A stretch of DNA of 17,830 nucleotides, taken from NCBI GenBank assembly GCA_021811225.1, contig JAJZPJ010000010.1, forward strand, positions 1 to 17,830, given 5' to 3'. A program made the position numbers and the translations under genes. Under the pieces are notes generated by a model. The model searched no databases. It was not told where the DNA came from and saw nothing but the letters and a program-made list of their open reading frames with translations. This stretch comes from Pseudomonadota bacterium. Its GTDB lineage: Bacteria; Pseudomonadota; Gammaproteobacteria; Burkholderiales; Rhodocyclaceae. Shown piece by piece: positions 8,691 to 17,469 of this stretch. The stretch's first letter is position 1, and each line of letters opens with the position of its first letter.

Positions 8691-9260
8691 TCAGGCGCCG
8701 TCTTTCAGCCGGTCGCGGAATTTAGCACGGAATTTCGCCAGCTTCGGCGCGATCACCGCCTGGCAATAGCCCTGCTCGCGGTGCCGCGCGAAGTATTCCT
8801 GGTGGTAGCCCTCCGCCGGCCAGAAGCCCGCCGCCGCCGGCGCGCCCGCCAGCGGGCGGACTTCGGTGACGATGGGGTCGGAGAAGACCTGTTCGGCTTC
8901 GAATTCGGCGATCAGCTCGCGGGCGATCGCGGCCTGCTCCTGGCTGTGGCTGAAGATGACCGAGCGGTACTGGCTGCCGACGTCGTTGCCCTGGCGGTTC
9001 GGGGTGGTCGGGTCGTGGCTGGAGAAGAATATCGTCAAGAGCTCGCGATAGCTGATCAGCGTCGGATCGAACAGTATCCTGACCACTTCGGCGTGGCCGG
9101 TGTTCCCCGCGCAGACCTGCTCGTAGCTGGGCTGGGGCAGCCCGCCGCCGCAATAACCCGAGACCACCTTTGCCACGCCCTTGAGCCGGACGAACACCGC
9201 CTCGGTGCACCAGAAGCAGCCGCCGCCCAGGGTGGCCTGTTCCTCCACGGCGGCGGTCAT
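8691..9260 (-). CDS. msrA: Peptide-methionine (S)-S-oxide reductase MsrA
   Basis: A 189-residue MsrA, which reduces the S-epimer of methionine sulfoxide in proteins using thioredoxin. The active site GGCFWCTEAVF has catalytic Cys15 followed by Cys18 (the GCFWC variant), and the family signatures YEQVCAGNTGHAEVV and HDPTTPNRQGNDVGSQYRS are complete. Cys166 in QGYCQAV is a likely resolving cysteine. Its ATG overlaps the paaK stop (ATGA, 9257-9260) and no Shine-Dalgarno is evident, so it appears translationally coupled to paaK. A repair enzyme in a phenylacetate operon is unusual. One possible reason is that the Paa oxygenase step and its epoxide or aldehyde intermediates cause oxidative damage. 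Confidence 0.95.
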   Translation of the reverse strand: MTAAVEEQATLGGGCFWCTEAVFVRLKGVAKVVSGYCGGGLPQPSYEQVCAGNTGHAEVVRILFDPTLISYRELLTIFFSSHDPTTPNRQGNDVGSQYRSVIFSHSQEQAAIARELIAEFEAEQVFSDPIVTEVRPLAGAPAAAGFWPAEGYHQEYFARHREQGYCQAVIAPKLAKFRAKFRDRLKDGA

Positions 9261-10558
9261 TTCGGCCGTCGATCGATCACCCGCTTGGCCTTGCCGACCG
9301 AGCGCTCGATGCCGCCGTGATCGACGACGCGCACCCGGGTGGATACGCCGATATAGGATTTGATGTGGTGCTCCAGATCGTGCGCGCACTGCTGCTTTTT
9401 CCCGGCGTCGGCAGCGGCGAAGTCCGGCTTCATCTCGACCAGCACCGCGAGTTCGTCGAGGTGGCCGTCGCGCGACACCTCCAGCACGTAGTGGGGCGAC
9501 AGGCAGGGCTGCTTCAGCACCATCTCCTCGATCTGCGAGGGGAAGACGTTCACCCCGCGGATGATCAGCATGTCGTCGGAACGGCCGGTGATCCTGCCCA
9601 TCCGCCGCATCGAGCGCGCCGTCGGCGGCAGCAGCCGGGTCAGGTCGCGGGTGCGGTAGCGGATGATCGGCAGGGCCTCCTTGGTCAGCGAGGTGAACAC
9701 CAGCTCGCCCAGTTCGCCGTCGGGGAGCACGCGGCCCGTGGCCGGATCGATGATCTCCGGATAGAAATGATCCTCCCAGATCACCGGACCGTCCTTGGTC
9801 TCGACGCACTCCGCCGCCACGCCCGGCCCCATCACCTCGGACAGGCCGTAGATGTCGAGCGCCTGGGTGTTGAAGCGGCGTTCGATCTCGGCGCGCATCG
9901 CGTCGGTCCACGGTTCGGCGCCGTGGATGCCGATCCTGAGCGAGGTCTTGGCCGGGTCCAGGCCCTGGCGCTCGAACTCGTCGGCGATCGCCAGGAAGTA
10001 GGAGGGCGTCACCATGATGATGGCGGGCTTGAAATCGACGATCAGCTGCACCTGCCGCTCGGTCTGGCCGCCGCCGAAGGGAATCACCGTGCAGCCCAGC
10101 CGCTCGGCGCCGTAGTGGGCGCCCAGGCCGCCGGTGAACAGGCCGTAGCCGTAGGAGACATGGACCATGTCGCCGGCTCTGCCGCCGGCGGCCCGGATCG
10201 AGCGGGCGACCAGGTCCGCCCAATGGTCGATGTCCTGCTGCGTGTAGCCCACCACCGTGGGCTTGCCGGTGGTGCCGGAGGAGGCGTGGATGCGCACCAC
10301 CCGCTCGCGCGGCACCGCGAACATGCCGAAGGGATAGGTGTCGCGCAGGTCGGACTTGGCGGTGAAGGGGAATTTGGCGAGATCCGACAAGTCCTTCAGG
10401 TCTTCCGGCCGCACTCCCGCGGCGTCGAACTTGGCCCGGTAGTGCCCGACGTGCTCGTAGGCGTGGACCAGCGTGGCGCGCAGACGCGCGAGCTGCAATG
10501 CGGCGATTTCGTCGCGGCTGGCGGTCTCGATCGGGTCGAGTACTTGCGGACGGTTCAT
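9257..10558 (-). CDS. paaK: Phenylacetate-CoA ligase PaaK
   Basis: A 433-residue AMP-forming ligase of the length and sequence typical of PaaK. It converts phenylacetate, ATP and CoA to phenylacetyl-CoA, the first step of the aerobic CoA-dependent pathway. Motifs: P-loop SSGTTGKP (93-100), YGLSEVMGPGVA (237-248) in the adenylate site, RYRTRDLTRLL (300-310), GRSDDMLIIRGVNVFPSQIE (325-343) and catalytic Lys423 in SVGKAKRV. The start has a strong AGGAGGAG about 6 bases upstream. It follows the thiolase gene by 21 bases and overlaps msrA, forming paaI-thiolase-paaK-msrA. Related ligases for other aryl acetates exist, but the paaI/paaY neighbourhood supports phenylacetate. Confidence 0.95.
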   Translation of the reverse strand: MNRPQVLDPIETASRDEIAALQLARLRATLVHAYEHVGHYRAKFDAAGVRPEDLKDLSDLAKFPFTAKSDLRDTYPFGMFAVPRERVVRIHASSGTTGKPTVVGYTQQDIDHWADLVARSIRAAGGRAGDMVHVSYGYGLFTGGLGAHYGAERLGCTVIPFGGGQTERQVQLIVDFKPAIIMVTPSYFLAIADEFERQGLDPAKTSLRIGIHGAEPWTDAMRAEIERRFNTQALDIYGLSEVMGPGVAAECVETKDGPVIWEDHFYPEIIDPATGRVLPDGELGELVFTSLTKEALPIIRYRTRDLTRLLPPTARSMRRMGRITGRSDDMLIIRGVNVFPSQIEEMVLKQPCLSPHYVLEVSRDGHLDELAVLVEMKPDFAAADAGKKQQCAHDLEHHIKSYIGVSTRVRVVDHGGIERSVGKAKRVIDRRPK

Positions 10559-10579
10559 GGCTATCTCCTCCTCTTTAGA

Positions 10580-11785
10580 CTAGACCCTCTCGATGATCAT
10601 CGCGATGCCCTGGCCGACGCCGATGCACATCGTGCATAGCGCGTAGCGGCCGCCGCTGCGCCGCAGTTGGAACATGGCGGTGGCGGCCAGGCGGGCGCCG
10701 CTCATGCCCAGCGGGTGGCCGATCGCGATGGCGCCGCCGTTGGGGTTCACGCGCGGATCGTCGTCGGCCAGCCCCAGGTCGCGGGTCACCGCCAGCGCCT
10801 GGGCGGCGAAGGCCTCGTTCAGTTCGATGACGTCGATCTGGGAGAGCGCGAGACCGGTCATGGCCAGGAGCTTCCTCACCGCCGGCGACGGGCCGAAGCC
10901 CATGATCCGCGGCGCCACGCCGGCCGTGGTCATGGCCACGACGCGCGCCTGCGGCGTCAGGCCGTGGGTCTTGGCGGCGGTCTCCGACGCGACCAAGAGC
11001 GCGCAGGCGCCGTCATTGACCCCGGAGGCATTGCCGGCGGTCACGGTCAGATCCGGGCCGTTGATGCCCCGCAAGGCGGCCAGCTGCGCCGCCGTGGTGT
11101 CCGGGCGGGGGTGCTCGTCGGTGTCGAAGATCCGGGTCTCGCCTCTCTTCTGGGGGATGGACACCGGCACGATCTCGTCCTTGAACAGGCCGGCGGCGTT
11201 GGCCTTGGCCCAGCGCTGCTGGCTGCGCAGGGCGAGAGCGTCCTGATCCTCCCGGCTGATCTTGAAATCGGCGGCGACGTTGTCGGCGGTCTCGGGCATC
11301 GAGTGGGTGCCGTAGCTCTGCTGCATCAGCTTGTTGATGAAGCGCCAGCCGATGGTGCTGTCGAAAATCTCGGCGCGGCGGGAGAAAGCCGCGTCGGCCT
11401 TGGCCATGACGAAGGGCGCGCGGCTCATCGATTCGACGCCGCCGGCCAGCAGCAGCGCCGCCTCGCCCGACTTGATGGCGCGCGCGGCGCTGCCCAGCGC
11501 GTCGAGGCCGGAGCCGCACAGGCGGTTGATGGTGGCGCCGGGCACGGCGACCGGCAGCCCGGCCAGGAGTGCCGCCATGCGCGCGACGTTGCGGTTGTCC
11601 TCGCCGGCCTGATTGGCGCAGCCCAGCAGCACGTCGTCTACGGCGCCCCAGTCGAGATTCGGGTGGCGCTGCATCAGCGCCTTGATCGGCAGGGCGGCCA
11701 GATCGTCGGTGCGGATGCCGGACAAGCTGCCGCCGTAGCGCCCGACCGGGGTGCGCAGCGCGGCGCAGAGATAGGCTTCGTTCAT
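10580..11785 (-). CDS. paaJ: 3-oxoadipyl-CoA / 3-oxo-5,6-dehydrosuberyl-CoA thiolase
   Basis: A 401-residue thiolase with all catalytic residues: Cys90 in NRLCGSGLDAL (acyl-enzyme), His357 in AIAIGHPLG and Cys387 in CTMCIGVGQG. The MCIGVGQG form and the opening AYLCAALRTPVGRYGGSLS are characteristic of the beta-ketoadipyl-CoA thiolase branch (PaaJ/PcaF). In phenylacetate breakdown PaaJ acts twice, on 3-oxo-5,6-dehydrosuberyl-CoA and on 3-oxoadipyl-CoA, releasing acetyl-CoA and succinyl-CoA. PaaJ and PcaF are hard to separate by sequence; I use paaJ because of its neighbours. The ATG overlaps the paaI stop (ATGA, 11782-11785) with AGGA upstream. The longer open frame toward 13015 runs through paaI and paaY and is a shadow. 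Confidence 0.93.
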   Translation of the reverse strand: MNEAYLCAALRTPVGRYGGSLSGIRTDDLAALPIKALMQRHPNLDWGAVDDVLLGCANQAGEDNRNVARMAALLAGLPVAVPGATINRLCGSGLDALGSAARAIKSGEAALLLAGGVESMSRAPFVMAKADAAFSRRAEIFDSTIGWRFINKLMQQSYGTHSMPETADNVAADFKISREDQDALALRSQQRWAKANAAGLFKDEIVPVSIPQKRGETRIFDTDEHPRPDTTAAQLAALRGINGPDLTVTAGNASGVNDGACALLVASETAAKTHGLTPQARVVAMTTAGVAPRIMGFGPSPAVRKLLAMTGLALSQIDVIELNEAFAAQALAVTRDLGLADDDPRVNPNGGAIAIGHPLGMSGARLAATAMFQLRRSGGRYALCTMCIGVGQGIAMIIERV

Positions 11786-12273
11786 CGTGGGTTTCCTGTA
11801 GAGGGATCGTCGAAAAAGTGGCCGCTGATGCGCGCCGAGCGGCCGCGGAACAGGGCGATCGTCCTGCCCGACTGGTCGCTCACTTCGATGTCGTAGATGC
11901 CGTTGCGGCCGCCCTGCTGGCGCACCCGGCCGAGGCCGTGCAGCCGGTCGCCCAAGCGGGCCGGCGCGAGGAAGCTGATGTCCGCGCCGGCGGCGACGGT
12001 GCGCTGGTTGGTGCTGTTGCAGGCATAGGAGAAGGCGCAGTCGGCGACGGTGAAGATGAAGCCGCCGTGGCAGAAGCCGTGGCCGTTGACCATGTCGGGG
12101 CGCACGGTCATGGCCACCCGGGCCGTGCCCGGCCCGACCTCGACCAGTTCGATGCCCAGGCCCTGGGCGGCGGCGTCGTCGGCCCACATCAGGGCGGCGC
12201 AACGCTCGGCGATTTGCTGGGCGGTCAGCGGGGCGTTCTGTTCTCGCGCGTGTTGTGCGTGTTGTGCGTTCAT
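11782..12273 (-). CDS. paaI: Phenylacetate-pathway acyl-CoA thioesterase PaaI
   Basis: A 163-residue hot-dog thioesterase. The core NGHGFCHGGFIFTVADCAFSYACN is nearly identical to the PaaI consensus, with Asp78 at the position of the catalytic aspartate (Asp61 in E. coli). PaaI hydrolyses ring-hydroxylated phenylacetyl-CoA and related esters, which releases trapped CoA. The start is uncertain: ATG at 12273 gives MNAQHAQHAREQNAPLTAQQ, and an ATG at 12306 gives 11 more residues; neither has a strong ribosome-binding site. The family's usual N-terminus is near NAPLT, so this protein has about 12 extra residues even from 12273, part of them encoded by a 9-base tandem repeat (CGCACAACA twice). It heads the paaI-thiolase-paaK-msrA run and diverges from paaY. 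Confidence 0.93.
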   Translation of the reverse strand: MNAQHAQHAREQNAPLTAQQIAERCAALMWADDAAAQGLGIELVEVGPGTARVAMTVRPDMVNGHGFCHGGFIFTVADCAFSYACNSTNQRTVAAGADISFLAPARLGDRLHGLGRVRQQGGRNGIYDIEVSDQSGRTIALFRGRSARISGHFFDDPSTGNPR

Positions 12274-12382
12274 GTTCGCTACGTCGGCAAACCCCAACCG
12301 TATCATAGAATCCGGACGCTGGTGAGGGGTGAGCGCCGGGAGTAGTATATTGACCTTGCCCATTGCTTGGCTCCCCAGCAAA
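12274..12382. promoter_or_regulatory. Divergent paaI / paaY intergenic region
   Basis: This 109-base gap must carry the promoters for paaI (minus) and paaY (plus). On the minus strand two -10-like boxes are visible, TATACT (around 12346-12351) and TATGAT (around 12301-12306), neither with a clear -35 partner. If the second is used, the paaI ATG at 12306 would be excluded and the start would be 12273. No convincing plus-strand promoter or known PaaX/PaaR operator was recognised. Confidence 0.35.
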
Positions 12383-12991
12383 ATGACCAAAGTCTATTCC
12401 ATCGACGGCATCGTCCCGGTCGTCCATCCGAGCGCCTATGTTCATCCCAGCGCGGTGCTGATCGGCGACGTGTTCGTCGGCGCCGGCGTCTATGTCGGCC
12501 CCTGCGCCTCGCTGCGCGGCGACTTCGGCCGGCTGGTGCTGATGACCGGCGCCAACATCCAGGACTGCTGCGTGATGCACGGTTTCCCCGGCAGCGACAC
12601 GGTCGTCGAGGAGGACGGCCACATCGGCCACGGCGCCGTGCTGCACGGCTGCACCGTGAAGAGGAACGCCATGGTCGGCATGAACGCGGTGGTGCAGGAC
12701 AAGGCCGTGGTCGGCGAATCGGCGATCGTCGCCGCCGCGGCCCTGATCAAGGCCGGCATGATCATCCCGCCGGCGACCCTGGTCGCGGGCGTGCCCGGAC
12801 GGGTGGTGCGCACGCTCACCGACGAGGAGTTGGCCTGGAAGGTGCGGGGAACCAAGGTGTATCACGACTTGGTGCTGCGCTCCCAGGCCACGATGCAGCT
12901 CACCGAGGCGCTGCCCGAGGCCGATCCGGGCCGTTCGAGGCTCAGGCTGCCCGATCTCAAGCCCCTGTCCGAGAGCCGAGCAAAGTCCTGA
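12383..12991 (+). CDS. paaY: PaaY: hexapeptide-repeat thioesterase / gamma-carbonic-anhydrase-like protein
   Basis: A 202-residue left-handed beta-helix protein. Hexapeptide repeats run from about residue 14 to 138 (HPSAYVHPSAVLIGDVFVGA onward) and the metal-site histidines of gamma-carbonic anhydrases are present: His66 in MHGF and His83 and His88 in HIGHGAVLHGC. PaaY has been described as a thioesterase for a dead-end CoA intermediate of phenylacetate breakdown. The ATG at 12383 gives the normal PaaY opening (MTKVYSIDGIVPVVHP); the frame stays open upstream to GTG 12329 but that extension is not family-like. The Shine-Dalgarno is poor. It is divergent from paaI and not followed closely by other paa genes. 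Confidence 0.93.
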   Translation: MTKVYSIDGIVPVVHPSAYVHPSAVLIGDVFVGAGVYVGPCASLRGDFGRLVLMTGANIQDCCVMHGFPGSDTVVEEDGHIGHGAVLHGCTVKRNAMVGMNAVVQDKAVVGESAIVAAAALIKAGMIIPPATLVAGVPGRVVRTLTDEELAWKVRGTKVYHDLVLRSQATMQLTEALPEADPGRSRLRLPDLKPLSESRAKS

Positions 12992-13064
12992 AGCAGGGCC
13001 GCGGTATGTTACCATTCAAGGCTCTATTAATCGGATCAGTCGAATCAATCGCTGGCACTCGTTC
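12992..13064 (+). promoter_or_regulatory. Leader upstream of DUF2889-sucCD, promoter uncertain
   Basis: This 73-base gap is more A+T-rich than its surroundings. TATTAA (13025-13030) and TATGTT (13005-13010) are -10-like, but neither has a clear -35. The direct repeat ATCAGTCGAATCAATCG-like stretch (13035-13051) stands out without an assignable role. A promoter here for sucCD is plausible but not demonstrated. Confidence 0.25.
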
Positions 13065-13642
13065 ATGCCGCTGCCGTTGCCGAGCGCTCCGCGCCACAGA
13101 ACCCATAGCCGCACCATCGTGCTCGAAGGCTGGAAGCGAGACGATGGCCTGTGGGACATCGAAGGCCGTCTGACCGACCGCAAGGACCACGACTATCTGC
13201 TGGCCTCGGGCTTGCGCGCCAAGGGCGATGCGGTGCACGACATGCGGGTGCGGGTCACCATCGACGCCGACTTCACGATCGTCGATGCCGTCGCCGCGAT
13301 CGACGCCGTGCCCTACCCCGGCTGCGAGGCCATCGCGCCGTCCTACCGCAAGCTCATCGGCCTCAATCTGACGCGCGGATTCCGGCAGCGCGTCGGCGAG
13401 ATGTTCGGAGCGGTGGCGGGCTGCTCGCATCTCACCGAACTGCTCTCCTCGTTGCCGACCGCGGCGATCCAGACCTTCGCCGGCGAGCAGCGCGACACCG
13501 AAATGAGCGACGGCGGCAAGCCCTTCCAGCTCGATCGCTGCCACGCGCTCGATACTTCCGGCGCGACGGTCCGGCGCTATTACCCGCGCTGGTACGCCGG
13601 CGAATCCAACCCAACCGTTCCCTCAAAAGGCAAGGAAAACGC

Positions 13643-13646
<4 letters not shown>
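13065..13646 (+). CDS. DUF2889 domain-containing protein
   Basis: A 193-residue soluble protein that matches the DUF2889 pattern: an N-terminal RTIVLEGWKRDDGLWDIEGRLTD (about 16-38), then VHDMRVRVTIDADFTIVDA, a conserved CEAIAP motif, LIGLNLTRGFRQRV, and a GCSHLTELLSSLPTAAIQT segment. No signal peptide or membrane segment is seen. No biochemical function is known to me for this family. The ATG at 13065 has no strong ribosome-binding site. The gene ends inside the sucC start (ATGA, 13643-13646), so the two are translationally coupled and the protein may have a role tied to succinyl-CoA synthetase expression or activity; this is only inferred from position. Confidence 0.85.
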
Positions 13647-14809
<1,163 letters not shown>

Positions 14810-14829
14810 GCGGCAAGCAAGGAGATTTC

Positions 14830-15711
<882 letters not shown>

Positions 15712-15750
15712 GGCCGGCGAGATCTGCGGCGGTGGCTGCGGAGGGCTTAT

Positions 15751-15779
15751 TTGACTGACATGGTGTTCGAGCGTAAAAG
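15751..15779 (+). promoter_or_regulatory. Predicted sigma-70 promoter for the PP2C-FHA genes
   Basis: TTGACT (15751-15756) matches the -35 consensus at five of six bases and TAAAAG (15774-15779) matches the -10 at four of six, with the ideal 17-base spacer. It lies about 100 bases upstream of the PP2C start in the 169-base gap after sucD. A GC-rich imperfect inverted repeat follows (CTGCC near 15781 with GGCAG near 15806), within the would-be leader. Confidence 0.5.
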
Positions 15780-15880
15780 ACTGCCTTCGGCCTTGGCGTC
15801 CGGCCGGCAGGAAAATACGCAGCGCGTCGGGCGCGTTCCTCCTGCTCCGGATTGTCCGTACGACTCAGGAGCGGGAGCGC

Positions 15881-16735
15881 ATGGATCTCAGTCAAACCTT
15901 GGAGTTCGTCACTAAGAGCGACGTGGGGAAGGTGCGGGCGAGCAACGAGGACGCGGTATATGCCAATCCGGTTTGCGGTCTCGCGATCCTCGCCGACGGC
16001 ATGGGCGGCTATAACGCCGGAGAAGTGGCGAGCGGCATGGCGACGACGCTGCTCGGCCACCGGCTGGAGGCCGCTTTCGCCGGGCTCGGAGAGCGGCGCA
16101 GCGGCGGCGATCGCCGCCTGACGCAAAGCGCCCTGGAGGCGGAGATCGCCCACGCCAACGGCGCCGTCTATTCGGCGGCGCAGAGTCAGCCGCAGTACGC
16201 CGGCATGGGGACGACGCTGGTGATGGCGCTGTTCCACGGCGACTCCCTGACCGTGGCGCATATCGGCGACTCGCGCCTGTACCGGTTGCGCGGCCGGGAA
16301 TTGCAATTGCTGACGCGCGACCACTCGCTGTTGCAGGAGCAGTTGGACAGCGGCCTGCTGAGCCTGGAACAGGCGCACCACGCCGAGAACCGCAACCTGG
16401 TGACGCGGGCGCTGGGCGTCGACCCGAGCGTCGAAGCCGAGATCAAGGACATCGACACCCGGGCCGGAGACGTCTATCTGCTCTGTTCGGACGGGCTGAA
16501 CGACATGATCGACGACGAGGAAATCGGCGCGATCCTGCGCCGGCGCTCGAGCGACCTGGAGCAGGCGGCTGCTCAATTGGTGCAGCGGGCCAACGACAGC
16601 GGCGGGCGCGACAACGTCTCGCTGATTCTGGTGCGGATCGGGCGCTCTGCGCCGGCGGCGCGGGGTTGGCTGGCCAGCCTGTTCGCCCGTTTCAAGCAAT
16701 CGGCTCTCGGGGGTGGCGGCAGATGGCGAAACTGA
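15881..16735 (+). CDS. PP2C-family Ser/Thr protein phosphatase (Stp1/PppA type)
   Basis: A 284-residue metal-dependent phosphatase that would dephosphorylate Ser/Thr residues. All PP2C motifs are present in order: RASNEDA (Glu23, Asp24), ILADGMGGYNAGEVAS (Asp39), GMGTTLV (108-114), HIGDSRLYRLR (127-137), LLCSDGLNDMID (Asp204) and GGRDNVSLI (Asp244). The acidic metal ligands are intact, so it should be active. After the domain, a C-terminal tail (about 255-284) includes ARGWLASLFARFKQ, an amphipathic basic-aromatic helix that could touch the membrane. AGGAG and GGGAG precede the ATG. It overlaps the FHA gene by 13 bases and is two genes upstream of a CHASE2 protein, which suggests a phosphorylation circuit. 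Confidence 0.94.
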   Translation: MDLSQTLEFVTKSDVGKVRASNEDAVYANPVCGLAILADGMGGYNAGEVASGMATTLLGHRLEAAFAGLGERRSGGDRRLTQSALEAEIAHANGAVYSAAQSQPQYAGMGTTLVMALFHGDSLTVAHIGDSRLYRLRGRELQLLTRDHSLLQEQLDSGLLSLEQAHHAENRNLVTRALGVDPSVEAEIKDIDTRAGDVYLLCSDGLNDMIDDEEIGAILRRRSSDLEQAAAQLVQRANDSGGRDNVSLILVRIGRSAPAARGWLASLFARFKQSALGGGGRWRN

Positions 16736-17343
16736 TACTCAGCATGGATGGCCTGGTGTTGAAGGAAATCCCCCTCGATCGGGAGCGGATCACCGTCGGG
16801 CGCAAGCCGCACAACGACATCCAGATCGACAATCTCGCCATCAGCGGCGAGCACGCGGTGATCGTGACCCTGCTCGACGACTCCTTTCTCGAGGACTTGA
16901 ACAGCACCAACGGCACCTACGTCAATGGCCAGTCGATCAAGAAGCGCGTCCTGCACAACGGCGACGTCATCGAACTGGGCAAATACCGTCTGAAGTATTT
17001 CAACGACGCGCCGCCGCAGGCGCCGCGGAACGGGTTCGAGCCGCAGCCGGAGGCGGACGCTCCTCCCGATGCGCCGCTGCCGCTGGGCGAAATCCAGGTT
17101 CTGACCGGCGCTGGCGCCGGCCGGCAACTCGAATTGAGCAAGAGCCTGACCCGCCTGGGCAAGCCGGGCCTGCAGGTGGCGGTGATCGCGCGGCGGCCGC
17201 AGGGCTACTTCATCACCCACGTCGAAGGCGAGCCTCGCCCGGTGGTCAATGGTCGGCCGCTCGATGCCCAGGCCCACCCGCTCGCCGACCACGACGTCAT
17301 CGAGCTGGCCGGGGTCAAAATGGAGTTCTTCCTGAAGCGCTGA
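16723..17343 (+). CDS. FHA-domain protein with a second, degenerate FHA-like half
   Basis: A 206-residue protein. The first FHA domain (about 10-93) keeps the phosphothreonine-binding residues Arg27 (TVGRKPHND), Ser41 and His44 (ISGEHA) and Asn63 (STNGTYVNG). A proline/acid-rich linker (about 95-122) follows. The second half (123-206) repeats the FHA outline (LTRLGKPG, then VVNGRPLD and HDVIELAGVKMEFF) but lacks the Arg, Ser/His and Asn binding set. It is therefore probably structural or binds something else. I chose the ATG at 16723, with GGGTGG upstream, which puts the start inside the phosphatase gene. It likely docks phosphorylated partners controlled by the adjacent phosphatase and a kinase. 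Confidence 0.9.
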   Translation: MAKLILSMDGLVLKEIPLDRERITVGRKPHNDIQIDNLAISGEHAVIVTLLDDSFLEDLNSTNGTYVNGQSIKKRVLHNGDVIELGKYRLKYFNDAPPQAPRNGFEPQPEADAPPDAPLPLGEIQVLTGAGAGRQLELSKSLTRLGKPGLQVAVIARRPQGYFITHVEGEPRPVVNGRPLDAQAHPLADHDVIELAGVKMEFFLKR

Positions 17344-17469
17344 AGTCCGACCGCCGTCGTCGGCATTCAATCCGACCCGCATCGACGCCGCCGCGCCTGC
17401 GAAATTTCCCTTTTCCAGCCGCCGCGACTCTGATAGTTTCCCAGTTTTGCCGTGGGCGCCGGAGGATTC
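17344..17469 (+). other. Gap before the CHASE2 gene
   Basis: These 126 bases hold a weak dyad CCGAC-N7-GTCGG (17347-17363) just after the FHA stop and a more A+T-rich stretch (17400-17450). GATAGT (17432-17437) is -10-like but has no good -35. GGAGG at 17461-17465 is the ribosome-binding site of the next gene. No coding frame is supported here. Confidence 0.4.

Noticed and set aside
9261..10223. Upstream extension of the MsrA frame
   Set aside because: It overlaps paaK in another frame and shows shadow composition; the ATG at 9260 starts a complete MsrA.
9317..10639. Plus-strand open frame of 440 codons opposite paaK
   Set aside because: It is antisense to a clear paaK, rich in His, Gln, Val and Asp in the pattern of reverse-strand shadows, with no recognisable domain.
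10667..11896. Plus-strand open frame of 409 codons opposite the thiolase
   Set aside because: It is antisense to a complete thiolase with all catalytic residues; composition is that of a shadow.
12363..12381. TTGCT/AGCAA dyad next to the paaY start as an operator
   Set aside because: The arms are only five bases, with no known regulator match and no second copy near paaI.
11786..13015. Extension of the thiolase frame through paaI and paaY
   Set aside because: It crosses two well-supported genes on both strands and carries no thiolase or other domain.
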